NCBI GenBank assembly: GCA_907163375.1
Contig: CAJQUW010001733.1
Coordinates: forward strand, 62,001-126,000
Direction: 5' to 3'
From: Prostheceraeus crozeri
Lineage: Eukaryota > Platyhelminthes > Polycladida > Euryleptidae
Length of the DNA stretch: 64,000 nucleotides
Shown in pieces: positions 12,558 to 24,356 of this stretch (position 1 is the stretch's first letter; each line of letters begins with the position of its first letter). The notes under the pieces are model-generated. The model searched no databases, had not been told where the DNA came from, and saw nothing but the letters and a program-made list of their open reading frames with translations. A program made the translations under genes and the position numbers.

Positions 12558-13155
12558 GCATATTGCAGTTCAGAATAAAGAACGTAGATATATGAAAAAC
12601 ATTTTAATCCTTCCATTTAAGTCCAAATTTGAATTAGAATTCTATGATGTTGAACAGCAATATGCTTCGTGGGTATATTGCGGCTCAATAGTAGCATATT
12701 GCAGTTCAGTTACATAGAAAACCGAAACACAATGATATTACAGTTTAGACATCGAAACCACAGCCTCATAGCATATTGCGGTTTAGCTGTCTAAACTGCA
12801 ATATTACATTGTTGTCCGATAGAAGTGGATATTATTGATATTCTAACTAAGGAGGTCTAGATATCTATAATTACAGATATCTAGACCTCCTTGTTCTAAC
12901 CCAATGAAGATGAAGTCTATGGCAATGTCTACATGCAATGATTCCTAAGTGACAATCTCTGTTTTTAATATGGATATCGGAGAAGACTATTGCACAATTT
13001 CTATGGAGATTTGACATAGAATTCTTCTTCGGACAATAATGCAGTTTTCAACCCAATGCAATTTCAATGTAATCCAGCGGACAGTAAAGCCAATTACGGC
13101 ATTGGTGTCCGCTGATGCCTTTGATGAGGATGATGATTTTCATCTTCATTGGGTT
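12558..13155. repeat. Palindrome-rich segment with perfect hairpin, unit 1
   Basis: Three nested signals. (1) The motif GCATATTGCRGTTYAG occurs four times forward (12558, 12672, 12694, 12771) and twice inverted (12736, 12791). (2) There is a perfect 18-bp-arm hairpin AAGGAGGTCTAGATATCT (12849-12866) / complement (12875-12892) with loop ATAATTAC. (3) A perfect 17-bp inverted repeat AACCCAATGAAGATGAA lies at 12898-12914 and 13139-13155. It may be a compound non-autonomous element with transposase-binding repeats; no coding sequence is seen. Confidence 0.75.
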
Positions 13156-13213
13156 GGAATCATGCATTGTCAGTGAATAAATGTATATTCAATAAACGAT
13201 TATTATTATTATC

Positions 13214-13616
13214 TCAAATTCGATTACTACTGATTAGAATATAGTCCAAGATAGACGATTCACGTGTAAGTTTGATCACTAAATTTACTATGTCAGTGTG
13301 ATTAGAGGTAGACTTAATATCATATCTATTCAGATCTCCACAAATAATCAAATCAAAATTACAAAATTGGGTAAGAAAATTGTCAGTAGTAGTGATGAAA
13401 TATTCGTCAATTGTTGCCTTGTTCACGGAAAGACAGTCTGGTGGTGAGTAGACACATGCAAGAATAAGTTTTACACGAGGCAAACTAAGCATACAGCTTC
13501 GAGGAAAGTTTACTGGTTTGCAGCAGTCCGCTGTTTCACAGATATGGATGTAATACTCCAAATGCATACGCCCCCACCTCGGCGACACCGAGGATCACAT
13601 CTGTAATTAATATAAC
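13214..13616 (-). mobile_element. LINE endonuclease-domain fragment, unit 1
   Basis: The minus strand encodes the C-terminal half of an apurinic-endonuclease-like (EEP) domain of a CR1-type LINE: VKLILACVYSPPDC, then FDLIICGDLNRYDI, then ESSILDYILIS. GDLN and LDYIL are the core motifs. No RT follows on the same strand. The downstream edge abuts an (ATT)n tract next to AATAAA on the other strand, as if a second element's 3' tail lies there. Confidence 0.7.
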
Positions 13617-14275
13617 GCGAGAACCATAGAGTAGAGATATATAGGTAGAGTGTCGACTCAAAAAGGCATCTGTATAGAGTGAAAATTTTTATTTGAAAAG
13701 ATTCATATTTTTGTGGAGATTACGTTCCTGCGGTCCAAAAATTATTTGGGAAGTTTTAAAAAAGTCAAAATTTGCTAATTTATATACTACCGAGATGATA
13801 CTCCTAAATAAGTAGTATGAAACAAGTTGGATATCAAAAGGAATGAATATTTGCTAATAAGCATCCTAACTAAGCGGAAAATAAGCTGATTATCAAAGGA
13901 ATTTCATGATCTGTTTTATAGTGGAAGTCTTCATGGAAAAGTCGACATCTGATTGTGCTTTATTGTCTAAAATTTCATATTTCTAATTCATGAGAGCAAA
14001 AGCAGGTCATCGAGTTGCCAATTTAACAAATATTACCTCTTCAAGGCTGTTATTTTACAGAAAGTCTGCAAAATAATATCATTTCATGATCAGTCAATTC
14101 CGTTCTAATTTCTTCAAAAATGCATAAATGTGTGTATGTCACATTTTGAAACAACTCCGACTGTATCTCCCCTTGAGTTCATTTAATAAAATCGAAAGTG
14201 TATACACATTGGGGATTTAATAAATACGGAGTTACCACTCTACCTAATATAGGCTACTTACTCTATGGAGAGAAC
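13617..14275. mobile_element. CATAGAG MITE, unit 1 (internally deleted)
   Basis: The element is 13625-14267 with ends CATAGAGTAGAGATATATAGG / TACTTACTCTATG. The flanks GCGAGAAC and GAGAGAAC match 7 of 8, a target duplication. It is about 200 bp shorter than the 845-bp copy at 6109. Confidence 0.75.
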
Positions 14276-14658
14276 TTTCTCACATATGACTGATTCCAAC
14301 CCAATGATGCAGCTATTGGCCATCTAAGTACAACGCTGGAGATTTCTATGCCACTATTGTGCATACGATGTAGCTTGACTTCCATTCTGGGGGTAATTAT
14401 TGTAATCAGCCTTTATGCTCCAAATGCTTCACTGCTTCGCCGCTCTGAGAGGTAGGGATGAGTCTAGTTGAAGAAGAAATAATTATTGTCATATGCGTTA
14501 GGCAGTAAGTAGCTGTAGCTGTCGGCATCTACCAGTTGTAGGGTGCGTTGCATGTCGAAACTTCTCTCAGCGAGACATTTTATAATCCTGATTTCATTCA
14601 ATGTCGTTGCTGTGTGCACAATTAATTTTTGTGTACACAACTGTTGGAGATCTATTCA

Positions 14659-14937
14659 TTATAAACTATAATTGATCAGATGTTCTGCACCAACAGTTGG
14701 CACGGAAGTACCGGTGGAAGTACGGCCCCTCTGACAAATCGAGATAAGAAAGTTGCGATGACACATCAGCGAAATGTGCTTCCCATCACGTGGTAAAGGA
14801 ATGAATTTCAAATGATCCAGAAACTTTCGGGAGAAAGTTCTAATCACCCATTTCATGACACTCGCAAGTAAATAAAGAACAAATGTTGGAATGGCAATTT
14901 TAATGAAGTTTAGTGAACATCGGTTTCTGTTCATCAA
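14659..14937 (-). other. Small ORF conserved downstream of gene copy A (doubtful gene)
   Basis: 92 codons with a hydrophobic stretch IAIPTFVLYLLASVM near residues 13-27. It recurs at 26679-26957, 36660-36938 and, shortened, at 50263-50469. It starts less than 70 bp beyond the stop of the repeat-protein gene and overlaps that gene's likely 3' UTR and poly(A) signal. Conservation may only reflect recent duplication. No family was recognised. Confidence 0.2.
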
Positions 14938-15003
14938 GAAAAGAATTGTGAATGCAGTTTGTGTAAATCAAATGTCTTCATGCTAGATGCATCAATCTGT
15001 TCA

Positions 15004-16070
15004 TTATGCTTTTTTGCTGGCCTTCTCTGCTTTCTTTTCACTTTGTTCTTTTCCTTTTTTGCCACCTTCTTTTTTGCCTTCACCGCCTTCTCGTCGGCCT
15101 TCTCGTTTTTCACCGTGTTCTCGTTGTCTTCCTTGAAGTTTTCCGCGGTGTTCTCCTCGTTTTCTCCTCATCTTCATCTTCATCATCTTCATCGTCACAA
15201 TCTTCGTCATCATCTTCATCGTCACCATCCCTGCCTTCTCGTCTACCTCGTCGTTCTCCACGGTGTTCTCCTCGTTTCTCCTCATCTTCATCTTCATCGT
15301 CACAATCTTCGTCATCATCTTCATCGTCACCATCCCTGTCTTCTCTTTTGCCTCGTCGTTCTCCGTGATGTCCTCCATCTTCATCGTCATCGTCACAATC
15401 TTCGTCATCATCTTTGTCTTCTCGTCTGCCTCGTCGTTCTCCGCGGTGTCCTCCTCGTTTCTTCTCATCTTCATCGTCATCGTCACAATCTTCGTCATCA
15501 TCTTTGTCTTCTCGTCTGCCTCGTCGTTCTCCGTGATGTCCTCCTCGATGTCCTCCGCGGTGTCCTCCTCGTTTCTCCTCATCTTCATCATCATCGTCAC
15601 AATCTTCATCATCATCCCTGTCTTCTCGTCTGCCTCGTCGTTCTCCGTGATGTCCTCCTCGATGTCCTCCTCGTTTCTCCTCATCTTCATCGTCATCGTC
15701 ATCGTCACAATCTTCGTCATCATCTTCATCTCGTTCTTCACGTTGCTCACGTCCATGTCGGCGTTCACCTTCTTCATGACTTCGTTCTTCTCCTTTACCT
15801 TCTTTGCGGCCTTCTCCTTTGCCTTCTCTTCGATCTTTCTTTTGTTCTTTGTCCTTTTCTTCTCTCTCTCTTGCCTTTGGCCTTTTCTTCTTTCTTTGCA
15901 CTCACTTCAGCACTTGTTTCATCTTTCTCGGAGCTGCCCTTAGTACTTGCTTCATCTTTCTTTGCTGTTGCTACCTTTGCTGCTGCAGTTGACCTTGCAC
16001 GGGCAGCCCGAGCGTCGACGTTGACCGCTATAACGGCAACGAGAATCGCTAGTGTGAGAATCAACTTCAT
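15004..16070 (-). pseudogene. Secreted acidic/basic Cys-repeat protein, copy A (frameshifted)
   Basis: The start MKLILTLAILVAVIAVNVDA is a signal peptide, followed by the same Lys/Glu-rich region as the other copies. Six repeats follow, each with an Asp/Glu block around DEDCDD and a basic block ending GERRGRRE (one GKRE). The tail SEKKAEKASKKA ends at 15006. Compared with copies C and D, one CT is missing from a CT run at about 15865, and one T is added at about 15160. Read from its ATG, the frame therefore ends after 91 residues. The repeats stay open because all frames lack stops there. An acceptor TTACTTCCAG lies 12 bases before the ATG, and ATTAAA at 14904-14899 (minus) is a possible poly(A) signal. 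It is either a recent pseudogene or shows assembly errors in low-complexity sequence. Confidence 0.65.
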
Positions 16071-16082
16071 TCCAACGTATAT

Positions 16083-18709
16083 CTGGAAGTAATGAAAATG
16101 CGCATTAAAAAAAGAACCTCAGCATACATTCATTTGAAATTGACTTGATCAACTATGAACATAATAGCTGATTGAATTATTCGTTTTAAAAGTTCATTTA
16201 AAATGATGTCATTTTGGTCAATGAGAGCTTGTATTATCTGCAATGCGATAATCGAACGAAAGGTAGCATACTTCTAGTGATAGACCTCTGTCACAGCCCT
16301 TGCGATGTCTCGTCGGTATTATTGCATACCGTTGTGATTGTCATATTGACGATAAGTCATTGACGAGCCGGTGTCAGCAAAAGACACCATTTTCTCGTAG
16401 ACCGCATGGATTAGCAAAATCTACGAACATATGCAGAGAGAGAGAGAGAGAAAGGTGTTTATTTGTATATTGCAGTGATGCAATGGCAAAAATTGCCTGG
16501 GTAGCTCTGCATAGACTTCTATAAGCTCATAAGCCTCAGCCAATGCTCGACTTCGGAGAATGTTAACACGGCATTGCAGTCTTTGTAAATGCATGTAGAC
16601 CACGTTTATCAACAAAAATTGACAAATATTATTAAACATGCTAAATGATTGAGTCGACTATGTTGGCCAGAACTTCACTAGTAAACTTGGCAGAAGGGTG
16701 TAGTGTTCGACTGAGTGTTCAAAAAGTCCAATGATTTCCCGAAGAAGTTTGCATGTAGTATTATTGAAATATCTTCAACGCATGAGGCAAGTAATATCAA
16801 TTTGAAATTTATTTTTCATTTTGTGTGGAAGTGAAAAGATATCTCTCCCATGTAAACTGCCGGGAGGATAAATCACTTTCAGTCCCATGAGATCAGAAAG
16901 TTAACTTTTCCAATGCAAAGTGCTATGCAGGACAAATCATATAAGTCTGTAAACAAGTTGTGATTAGCCAGAGACTACCAAGATATCGATACAGTCCTTT
17001 GATTTGCTCATTCATAGATGTCGCGATGCAACCATCAATTTCATAATGAAGAATAGACATCTATAAATCACAAAATGAAAAGCTACATTCTTCCGAGAGG
17101 AAATAAACGTTTCCTCCCTTAGCTATCTGTCCCTCCTCTCCACGCTCGGGCTGTATAACATAGCTGTGGGAGGGAAGGTTGATATTTCTTCTCTCAAGAA
17201 AATAGCATTTTCACTTGAAATTTGTTTCAATGACAAAAAGTGGAAGGAAAAAGCCTATAACTTTAGAATAGCACGTCGGATGATTTTATTAATACATTTT
17301 TCTGTGTTATTTGATCGTCTTCTACAGCCTAATCATCAGAAATTTAGATTTCATTTTCCCTCGGTACAACAAAGGCACGGGTTGCAGTCTTTGATAAAGG
17401 GTAAGTATCGGCACATTGTCCGTGTAGTTTGATAATTTCTTTTTCTTAATTCCGCCGCAAGAATCCACAATTATGGCAGGTTTCACCAATTTGGTTCTCC
17501 TTAAGATCTAGCAACATCGATCTGAATCGGGTTCTTGGACGAGCAGCTGTTGAGAATCATCAAACAACTGTTGTCCACTCTAGTCTCACCAACCTAAACA
17601 AAGCAAATAGTCAGATTTCTATGCGCTCAACTTGCGGGAGTATATCAGCATCCTTTGACACAATATCAATTACAATTGATGGAAAGTCATCAGCAGTTGG
17701 AAAGAAATGTCGGAGAGGCTTGCAAGCAGCATGAGAGAATTCGTGTTAACCAATTTTACGAGCAACTCAAAAATTCCATTCAGTGTTCAAGGCATCGTAC
17801 GATGTTCCACCATTTGACGGTAATCTCTCAAGACTTGGGAAACTATGCAACTTTGAACATCGCAGTCCTCATAATAAAGCAAAGTTGACATTATAGCAAT
17901 GTTAATACGATGTCTATACGACATTGAAAATGTAGAACGGGCGAAGCGATTTCTATATTTTCAGTCAGTATAGACGAGTATTAACATAGCTATTGTTGAA
18001 TATAGACATCGGGATTACTATAGAAATGATATTTAAAACAAACCATATCAATGAATCAAGCCATAGATTTTCAGAGATATGTAGCCACGATATCCACGAA
18101 ATGAATCTCTTTGGCATAGAAATGTAACTCATCGCCGACATTTAGCTAAAAGTAATGTTAAATATCTAATATTGAACGGTCTCAATTCATTCACTGCTAA
18201 AATCTATGACAATAAATTTACATAGAAAATGTCAAATGTTTTACTACATTGACTAGATACAGACATATTCAACAATATCAGACAGAAACTAGATGACCGA
18301 CAATTTTCATTGTCCTATCAAAATGGTATCATCCAGCTAGTGTGAATTATTTCATTATGAAATCTCAAATCTATAAGTACACGTATAATCACTACATTAT
18401 TCTTCAACTTTCCTATGGCAGGCTTTAGTTGTTGGCATGATGACATAGGCTTTGTTCTCGAAAACATTCCCAATTGATAAAAATGTCTTTGATTTAGAAA
18501 TACACGCAAATGTTTGCAATCATTATGAGGAACATGAAGTAGTACCATAGTTATTGAAGAGTAACTTCATAAATATCTGCCTATTCTTTTTCTAACGGAC
18601 TTTCACTTATATTGTTGATAATTCAAGAAATGCGATACAGAAACTGAAGTAGAAAATGCAAAAATTGATAGGAGAGTTTCTTGCAACTTAAACGTGTCAA
18701 TTCACTTAC
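16083..18709 (-). other. Intron of gene copy A (predicted); equivalents in other units
   Basis: No second gene is supported. Short plus-strand ORFs at 17166-17432 and 17655-17888 recur in other units but show no family signature, and decay in unit 4. Equivalents: 28357-31024, 38010-42420, 51774-54272. Confidence 0.4.
16434..16450. repeat. (AG)n microsatellite, unit 1
   Basis: Short AG run in the intron of copy A. It is expanded at 28709-28750 in unit 2, and missing together with its right flank in units 3 and 4. Confidence 0.85.
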
Positions 18710-18763
18710 CGACACAGCTGAATGAGAATGCAATGAAGTTCAACAGTCACTAGGACTTTTATA
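18710..18763 (-). promoter_or_regulatory. Predicted promoter and untranslated exon 1 of gene copy A
   Basis: On the minus strand TATAAAAG (18763-18756) is followed 29 bases on by TTCATTGC, a plausible initiator (start about 18734). A consensus splice donor TCG|GTAAGTG follows, with exon end at 18710. Joined to the acceptor before the ATG (exon 2 from 16082), this gives a 5' UTR of about 37 bases and an intron of about 2.6 kb (16083-18709). The same signals occur in all four units. Confidence 0.5.
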
Positions 18764-19218
18764 TTATCTGATTCACTTGATTATTTTCCACATCTGTTCT
18801 CTCCAAATACCTCTAATATGATTTCGGTTAGTTTTTCCTCGACATTATTAGAAATATAATTCAGTTGTTCTGTATATCTCGATCAACAGTGTTTACAGGA
18901 GATCGTTAAATTAATACTTGTGTTGAAACAAAAAGAATCCGTAACACTCTCAAATACTAATAAAGCGACTAATCTCAAATTTCCTTGGGAAACCATTTGT
19001 GTATTCAAGTGCTGGAACCGAAATAATTAATCTGATAAAAAAGCAAATTCGAAGTTTTATCTGCTCGTCTCTATCAGTGATCTGCACCTGTCAATAATGT
19101 GACGAAAGATGACGGCATAATCCCGAGAAAACGAGTTGAAATCATCAATGTCGTAAATACAAAATATGGAAAGCAACAGCCTCAATCCCTTTTCTGAGAT
19201 TCAATAACTTGGAATCAT

Positions 19219-19487
19219 CACTGCAAACTGTAGATTACGAAAGTTGGCTAATTTCGACTACCAAACCGATGTACGAAACCGAATAACAAAATGTACGAAA
19301 GTCCTATTGTTCGTGCTCACACTGCGAAAGCGATTGTCTTTCCTATTGGATGATAAAGACAATCAACCAGGAAAGTCAATCGCTTTCGTAGTGTATGAAC
19401 ACGAACAATAGGACTCTCGTACATTTTGTTATTCTCGTTTTGTACATCGGTTTCGTAGGTAGCTTTGTTATTGTGCAGTTTACAATG
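19219..19487. mobile_element. Tc1/mariner-like foldback MITE, unit 2
   Basis: Orthologous position to 8993-9263 and nearly identical to it. Confidence 0.6.
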
Positions 19488-19541
19488 TGCTTCCATATAC
19501 ATGTACATATTGTTGAACATCATGAAATTCATAGTCTACAA

Positions 19542-20613
19542 TAGAGGTGCACAGTCGGGACCCGAACCCGATCGGCCTCGCGTTTGTTGAAAAATGTTCG
19601 GGTTTTCGGATTAGAAGTGAAATGCAAAATTGTTGAGACACCTAGGCCAAAAATGAGTGGACAGTACCATCGGAGAGTGATGGAAAAGTTTCACCGGCTA
19701 ATTTGTTATATTTATTTTAAGCAAGTGTTGTTGTAAACTGGTGCCCACTGGTCGATGAGTCCCTTCATATTCATCAGCAACCAAACACTACCCCTTAGAA
19801 GTAAGGTTAACGATTGTCTGTACAATACAACTCTCATTCAGATGCAGTTGTGATTACACGAATCGTTCCTTCTGATGTACCACAAGTTTATTACTACGAT
19901 AATTGCACAATATTCATTACGATAGCATTAGAATTTTCGGTACTTCTCTTTCCCCCACATTTCTGCTGTTGACACGTTCGAGTACTGCATCGTCAACGAT
20001 CTTCTCTTGCTCATAAGTGCAGTCTCACTACCTCCGCAAAAGCGTGGAGTGTGTAAAATTCCTCTTGTTTGTAGGAACTTGCTTTGCCGCAAACTGTAGC
20101 TGCAGTGTGACAACAATCCCACGAAGTTCATGACCACAGCACAGTTGTACCTTGTATTCTAATTGAGTATCCAAGTGACCAATCCTTCGTCCCAGGGGTC
20201 AAATAAGATTTCTCAATGGTGTTGTGCTATCACTCAGTGACAGATGAAGTCTATACTAAATCCAATGTGACTAAGTTTGACGAAATTCGATGAATTTGGA
20301 AACATTGGAAATGTGGGGAGGGGCAAGAATAGAAGCACCGAATTTTCATTTTTGAAATTTTTCTGACTAGTGGCGACTACTATTATATTGAGATATCCTT
20401 TTGTGCTTCAGTATTTCTTTGGCAAATTAATACATACAAATATTTCAGTATTATATGTGTTTTGACAAACAATACGTGTAAGCTTATATTGTACGTACGC
20501 TTTAATGGAGGACTAGTGGATATGGGAATAAAATATGGGACACAATTATGGGAACATTTTTTCTCCGATGATGATTTTCGGGTTAGGTCGGGTTCGGGTT
20601 GAGAAACATATTT
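19542..20613. mobile_element. hAT-like element remnant, unit 2
   Basis: Collinear copy of 9318-10390 with the same terminus and subterminal repeats. Confidence 0.55.
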
Positions 20614-20849
20614 CACTTGACTATATTCGAAACGCTATGATCATGGAGCTGATTGAATTGCTTGAAGGAATAAAGTGATCCAACGATTTTCAAGTGAGAA
20701 TAAAGTTAAGTTCTCATGTTGTTGTAAGTTTGACTAGACAGGGGTTATTACGACAGTGGGAATTGTTCAATGACGAATTCAATGCTTCTTCGAATTGCGA
20801 CATTGAGCCGATACTGCAGTGTTGATCAAGAAAAACGGACCACCTAGAG

Positions 20850-23560
20850 CACAGAATTAGATTGCTTAAGCGTGTCACTTTCCTAAGGGTACAAGCTTCA
20901 AAACGATGTCACATGCAGGAACTTAATAAGTGGGCAAAAAGAAATTGTTAATACCTTGCAGAGATAGGAAAAATAGCCGCGCGTCGCTTGCGGATTGCTC
21001 TGAATTCCTTCAAAATGCTCCGATCGCCACGACTCCTTCAGATTCGAAGAATTCAGATCATTGCGCGAAAGTTTTCTCGATAATGTTGGGCCCTCCGATC
21101 ATTTTAAAAAAAGTTAGCAGGCGCATGAAAAAACGTTCACAAACGTCTCTGTAGAACTTGACATCGTCTGTGTCTCTTAGCTGTGTGATCCGGTTGATAA
21201 CAGTCACTGAAACTTCGCACAATTTGGCGTGTTTAATGTTGGTTGGACTGGCTGCTCATTGTTCGATTGCTATGGTATTTAGTCAGCAGATTGTGCCATT
21301 TCAACGTTGCATGTTCCAATGCTTCCTTTCTAGTCAAACGGAAGAAGAGACGAGCTGTCTAATTCTGCGGCTGTGGATAATAAAGGTTCTGCATATTTTC
21401 TTCCAAGTTGGATGCTCGTCAGGATGGCGTCGACTCGTCTGTGTATCGCAAAGTTGATATTTATACTATAAACATAATTCCTTTTACTTTTCTCGAAAGC
21501 CTTCGGTATGGATTGAATACAACAAAGCAAAGTGACAAGCTGTCGGTGCATAATCATCATTTAGGTACCACTGTCATGAAATTCCTGATTCAGTAAAGTC
21601 CTTCACTGATAGCAAACTTCATCATTCTCTTCAGAGATATGAAATTCTTCCATCTACAGAGTTGATCACAAAAAGTGAAACACCTAAATTATGACGAAAT
21701 TTAAACGATTCCCATGCCTTCTTCCAATCATGTCGCACACCAAACTGCCGTACATCAAGGGTTTCCAACCTCGTACCACTATTGGTATGAGAAGGCTCAT
21801 CAGATGGTACCCTATGTTTCATGATAATAGTTTCATCTATTCATGTCACAGACCTAATCTATTAGGAAAAGTGTTGATCAGTTTGAGAAAATTAGATCGA
21901 CGACAAAATTCGATGCAATTTATCACTTTTCACAGTCTGAAAAGACGAAGATTTGTCTTGTGCATAGATTTCATCTCGTCACATCAAACTTTGTATTAGG
22001 CTGTTTAGATATCAATGTGACAGGCGATGCAATGACTCTATTGAGCGACCGACAGAACAAAACATTTTAGTCTATGCCAACTTATTTTAGTCTATTAAAA
22101 TCACGCATTTTAAAAATTCTTATCGCTAAGAAATTTATATTCAACTTTGGCCAGTCAAACGCATTCACAAATGATATAGGCTACATTTCTCGAAAAACGA
22201 TACACAGCCTCGGGAGCTTCGGGAGAAGTATCCTCAACTTATGGAATGACTGCTATTTGTTCTATGGTTTTTGTTCGCAAAAATAAATTTCTTTGAGATG
22301 AAAAATGAGTTGTATCTTGCTAGCATGAAAAGACTTCCTTTGAGACTAAGTGGTACGTGGCGAACGCTCAACATCTCAAGCGGTACTGAGACATTGAAAG
22401 GTTGGAAACAACTGCCATACATCATTCGAGAGCTTGAATTCTCAGCTTCCAAATGAGCCATGATAAGTGGGTATCTGTTACTGTGTTTTCTGATTAGTGA
22501 TCAAAAAATGAAAATCGCTGAATCGCAATTTTTCAATAAGAAGACATGTGAATGCGATAATGAATCAAGTACGAGGAGACGGAGCCTGAACTCTCTTTTT
22601 GATGTGCTGGTCATCGAAATCGGTGAAATAGGACAAAGGCAGTGATATCGTTGAATTAACACAAGATCGTAATCTTTATGACTGAAAATGCCATCGAAAC
22701 TGTCAATGTCTGGTATCTTGAGATGAATTCTTGCAATGTAAGGGGCAGGAATATGTAAGTTATATTGAAATCAGTTTAATAATTCTTTTTGAAGCTCAAG
22801 AGCGCTGAATTCAATTTAATGAATGCACGATTAATGATTAGTGAACGTCGGTTTGGCGAGAGAGTGAAGACAATTATCTTTATTGTTTGTTGTCACCGTG
22901 CTGCAAGAATATGACATTTCAGCCATTGAAACTCCGATTTTATGTTTACTGTTCCATCTCTATTTCTAGTTCACCGATTTCAATGAACTGTATATAAAAA
23001 GGAAACGCGGAAAATGATCATTTCGATATAATTTAGGTCACAGAATTAGACAGGTCGTCAGTTCTTCTGTTTGACTAGAAAAGAAACATTGGAACATGTA
23101 ACTCAAATGAAATGGTACAATCTGTTGACTAAATACCATTGCAATCGAACAATGAGCAGCCAGTTCAACATTAAATATGTCAACTTGTGCGAAGTTTCAG
23201 TGACTGTTATCAACCGGATCACACAGCAAAGAAACACAGACGATGTCAAGTTCTACAGAGAAGTTTGTGAACGTTTTTTCGTGCGCCTGGTAAATTTTTG
23301 AATAATGATCTGAGGGCCGAACATTATCGAGAACACTTTTGCGCAATGATCTGAATTGTTCGAATCTGAAGGAGTCGTGGCAATCGGAATATTTTGAAGG
23401 AATTCACAGCAATCCTCAAACGGCGCACGACCATTCTTCCTATCTCTACAAAGTATTAAAAATTTCTTTTTGCCCATTTAGTAAGCTCCTGCATGTGCCA
23501 TCTGTTTGAATCAGTATGCACTTCTAGCAAAGTGATGCACTTAAACAATCTAATTTTGTG
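20850..23560. mobile_element. Inverted pair of CACAGAATTAG MITEs flanking a 1.67-kb segment, unit 2
   Basis: Copy 1 is 20850-21369 (forward) and copy 2 is 23039-23560 (inverted). The enclosed segment 21370-23038 has no recognised gene. Short ORFs in it (for example plus 21691-21999) are shared with unit 4 but have no family signature. Confidence 0.7.
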
Positions 23561-24356
23561 TCCAAAGCATTCCTTTCTGCTGACAAATGGTCAGGGTAAA
23601 GCCAATCACCCAAACAACCACTAGAAATGAGCATTGGCATTTTCTGCTTGATTGCAGAATTCGCTATTGCTCGGGTTAAATGATTTAAACATGAGAATGA
23701 AATATTCTTCCACTAATAGCTAATGGAACCTTGGTAGTAATATCTGCCTCACAAAACCATATATCAAATATATCTGTGAAAGGATTTCAATGTTTTCATC
23801 ATCCAGGAGAAATCCTTCTGAGAAAACTCCTAGCATCAATTTTGCAATCAAATCCCACTACCGTCAGTGGTGTGCAAGGTGATGTTATTATTCTGATATC
23901 ATCTTGCAATGGTGTACAGAAGTTGAGCTATACAAGTTTTGCCGAGCTATAGTCCATTCACTTGCTAACTCAAGGAGTAATTAATTTTGTTAGTGAGAAA
24001 ACTGAATGTTCTGTTGCGTCACATCGACGGAACTCTGGAAATGCAATCTTCTTCATTAAACAGAAAGCGACATCTCCTTCATTTCTTTACTCGTTAATGA
24101 ACTTGATTTGAAATTCCGACGAATCATAATTAAAGACAGTGATTTCCTCGAAAATTGCAACAGAAGTGCAAGCTATCGGAATGACATTAGCAGGTTAAAT
24201 ATTTCCCTTCAAATATAGGAATATTATCCACTTTTAGAGGACATAAATGCATAGATTCCGATGACGCGCTAAAGTCCGAGGAATTTTGCATTGTGTTTAG
24301 GTTCGTATATCTTCCTTAGTTAAAATACTGAACCACTACATGTATATGCCGGTTTG

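Larger units (their letters stand above)
8875..19100. repeat. Tandem unit 1 (about 10.2 kb), carries gene copy A
   Basis: Collinear with the next three units from the landmark GACGAAAGATGACGGCAT at 8875 (also at 19101, 31415, 42812). Order: foldback MITE, hAT remnant, inverted MITE pair, palindrome-rich segment, LINE endonuclease fragment, CATAGAG MITE, small ORF, repeat-protein gene with upstream intron and promoter. It is the shortest unit because it lacks the 1.67-kb segment found between the MITE pair in units 2 and 4. Homology to the other units starts abruptly at its left edge. Confidence 0.9.

Noticed and set aside
12849-12892. Rho-independent terminator
   Set aside because: A strong hairpin, but no following T tract, and the window is eukaryotic.
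17166-17888. Plus-strand ORFs of 88 and 77 codons (and equivalents in other units) as genes
   Set aside because: They lie inside the predicted intron on the other strand, have no family signature, and decay in unit 4. Conservation is expected from recent duplication.
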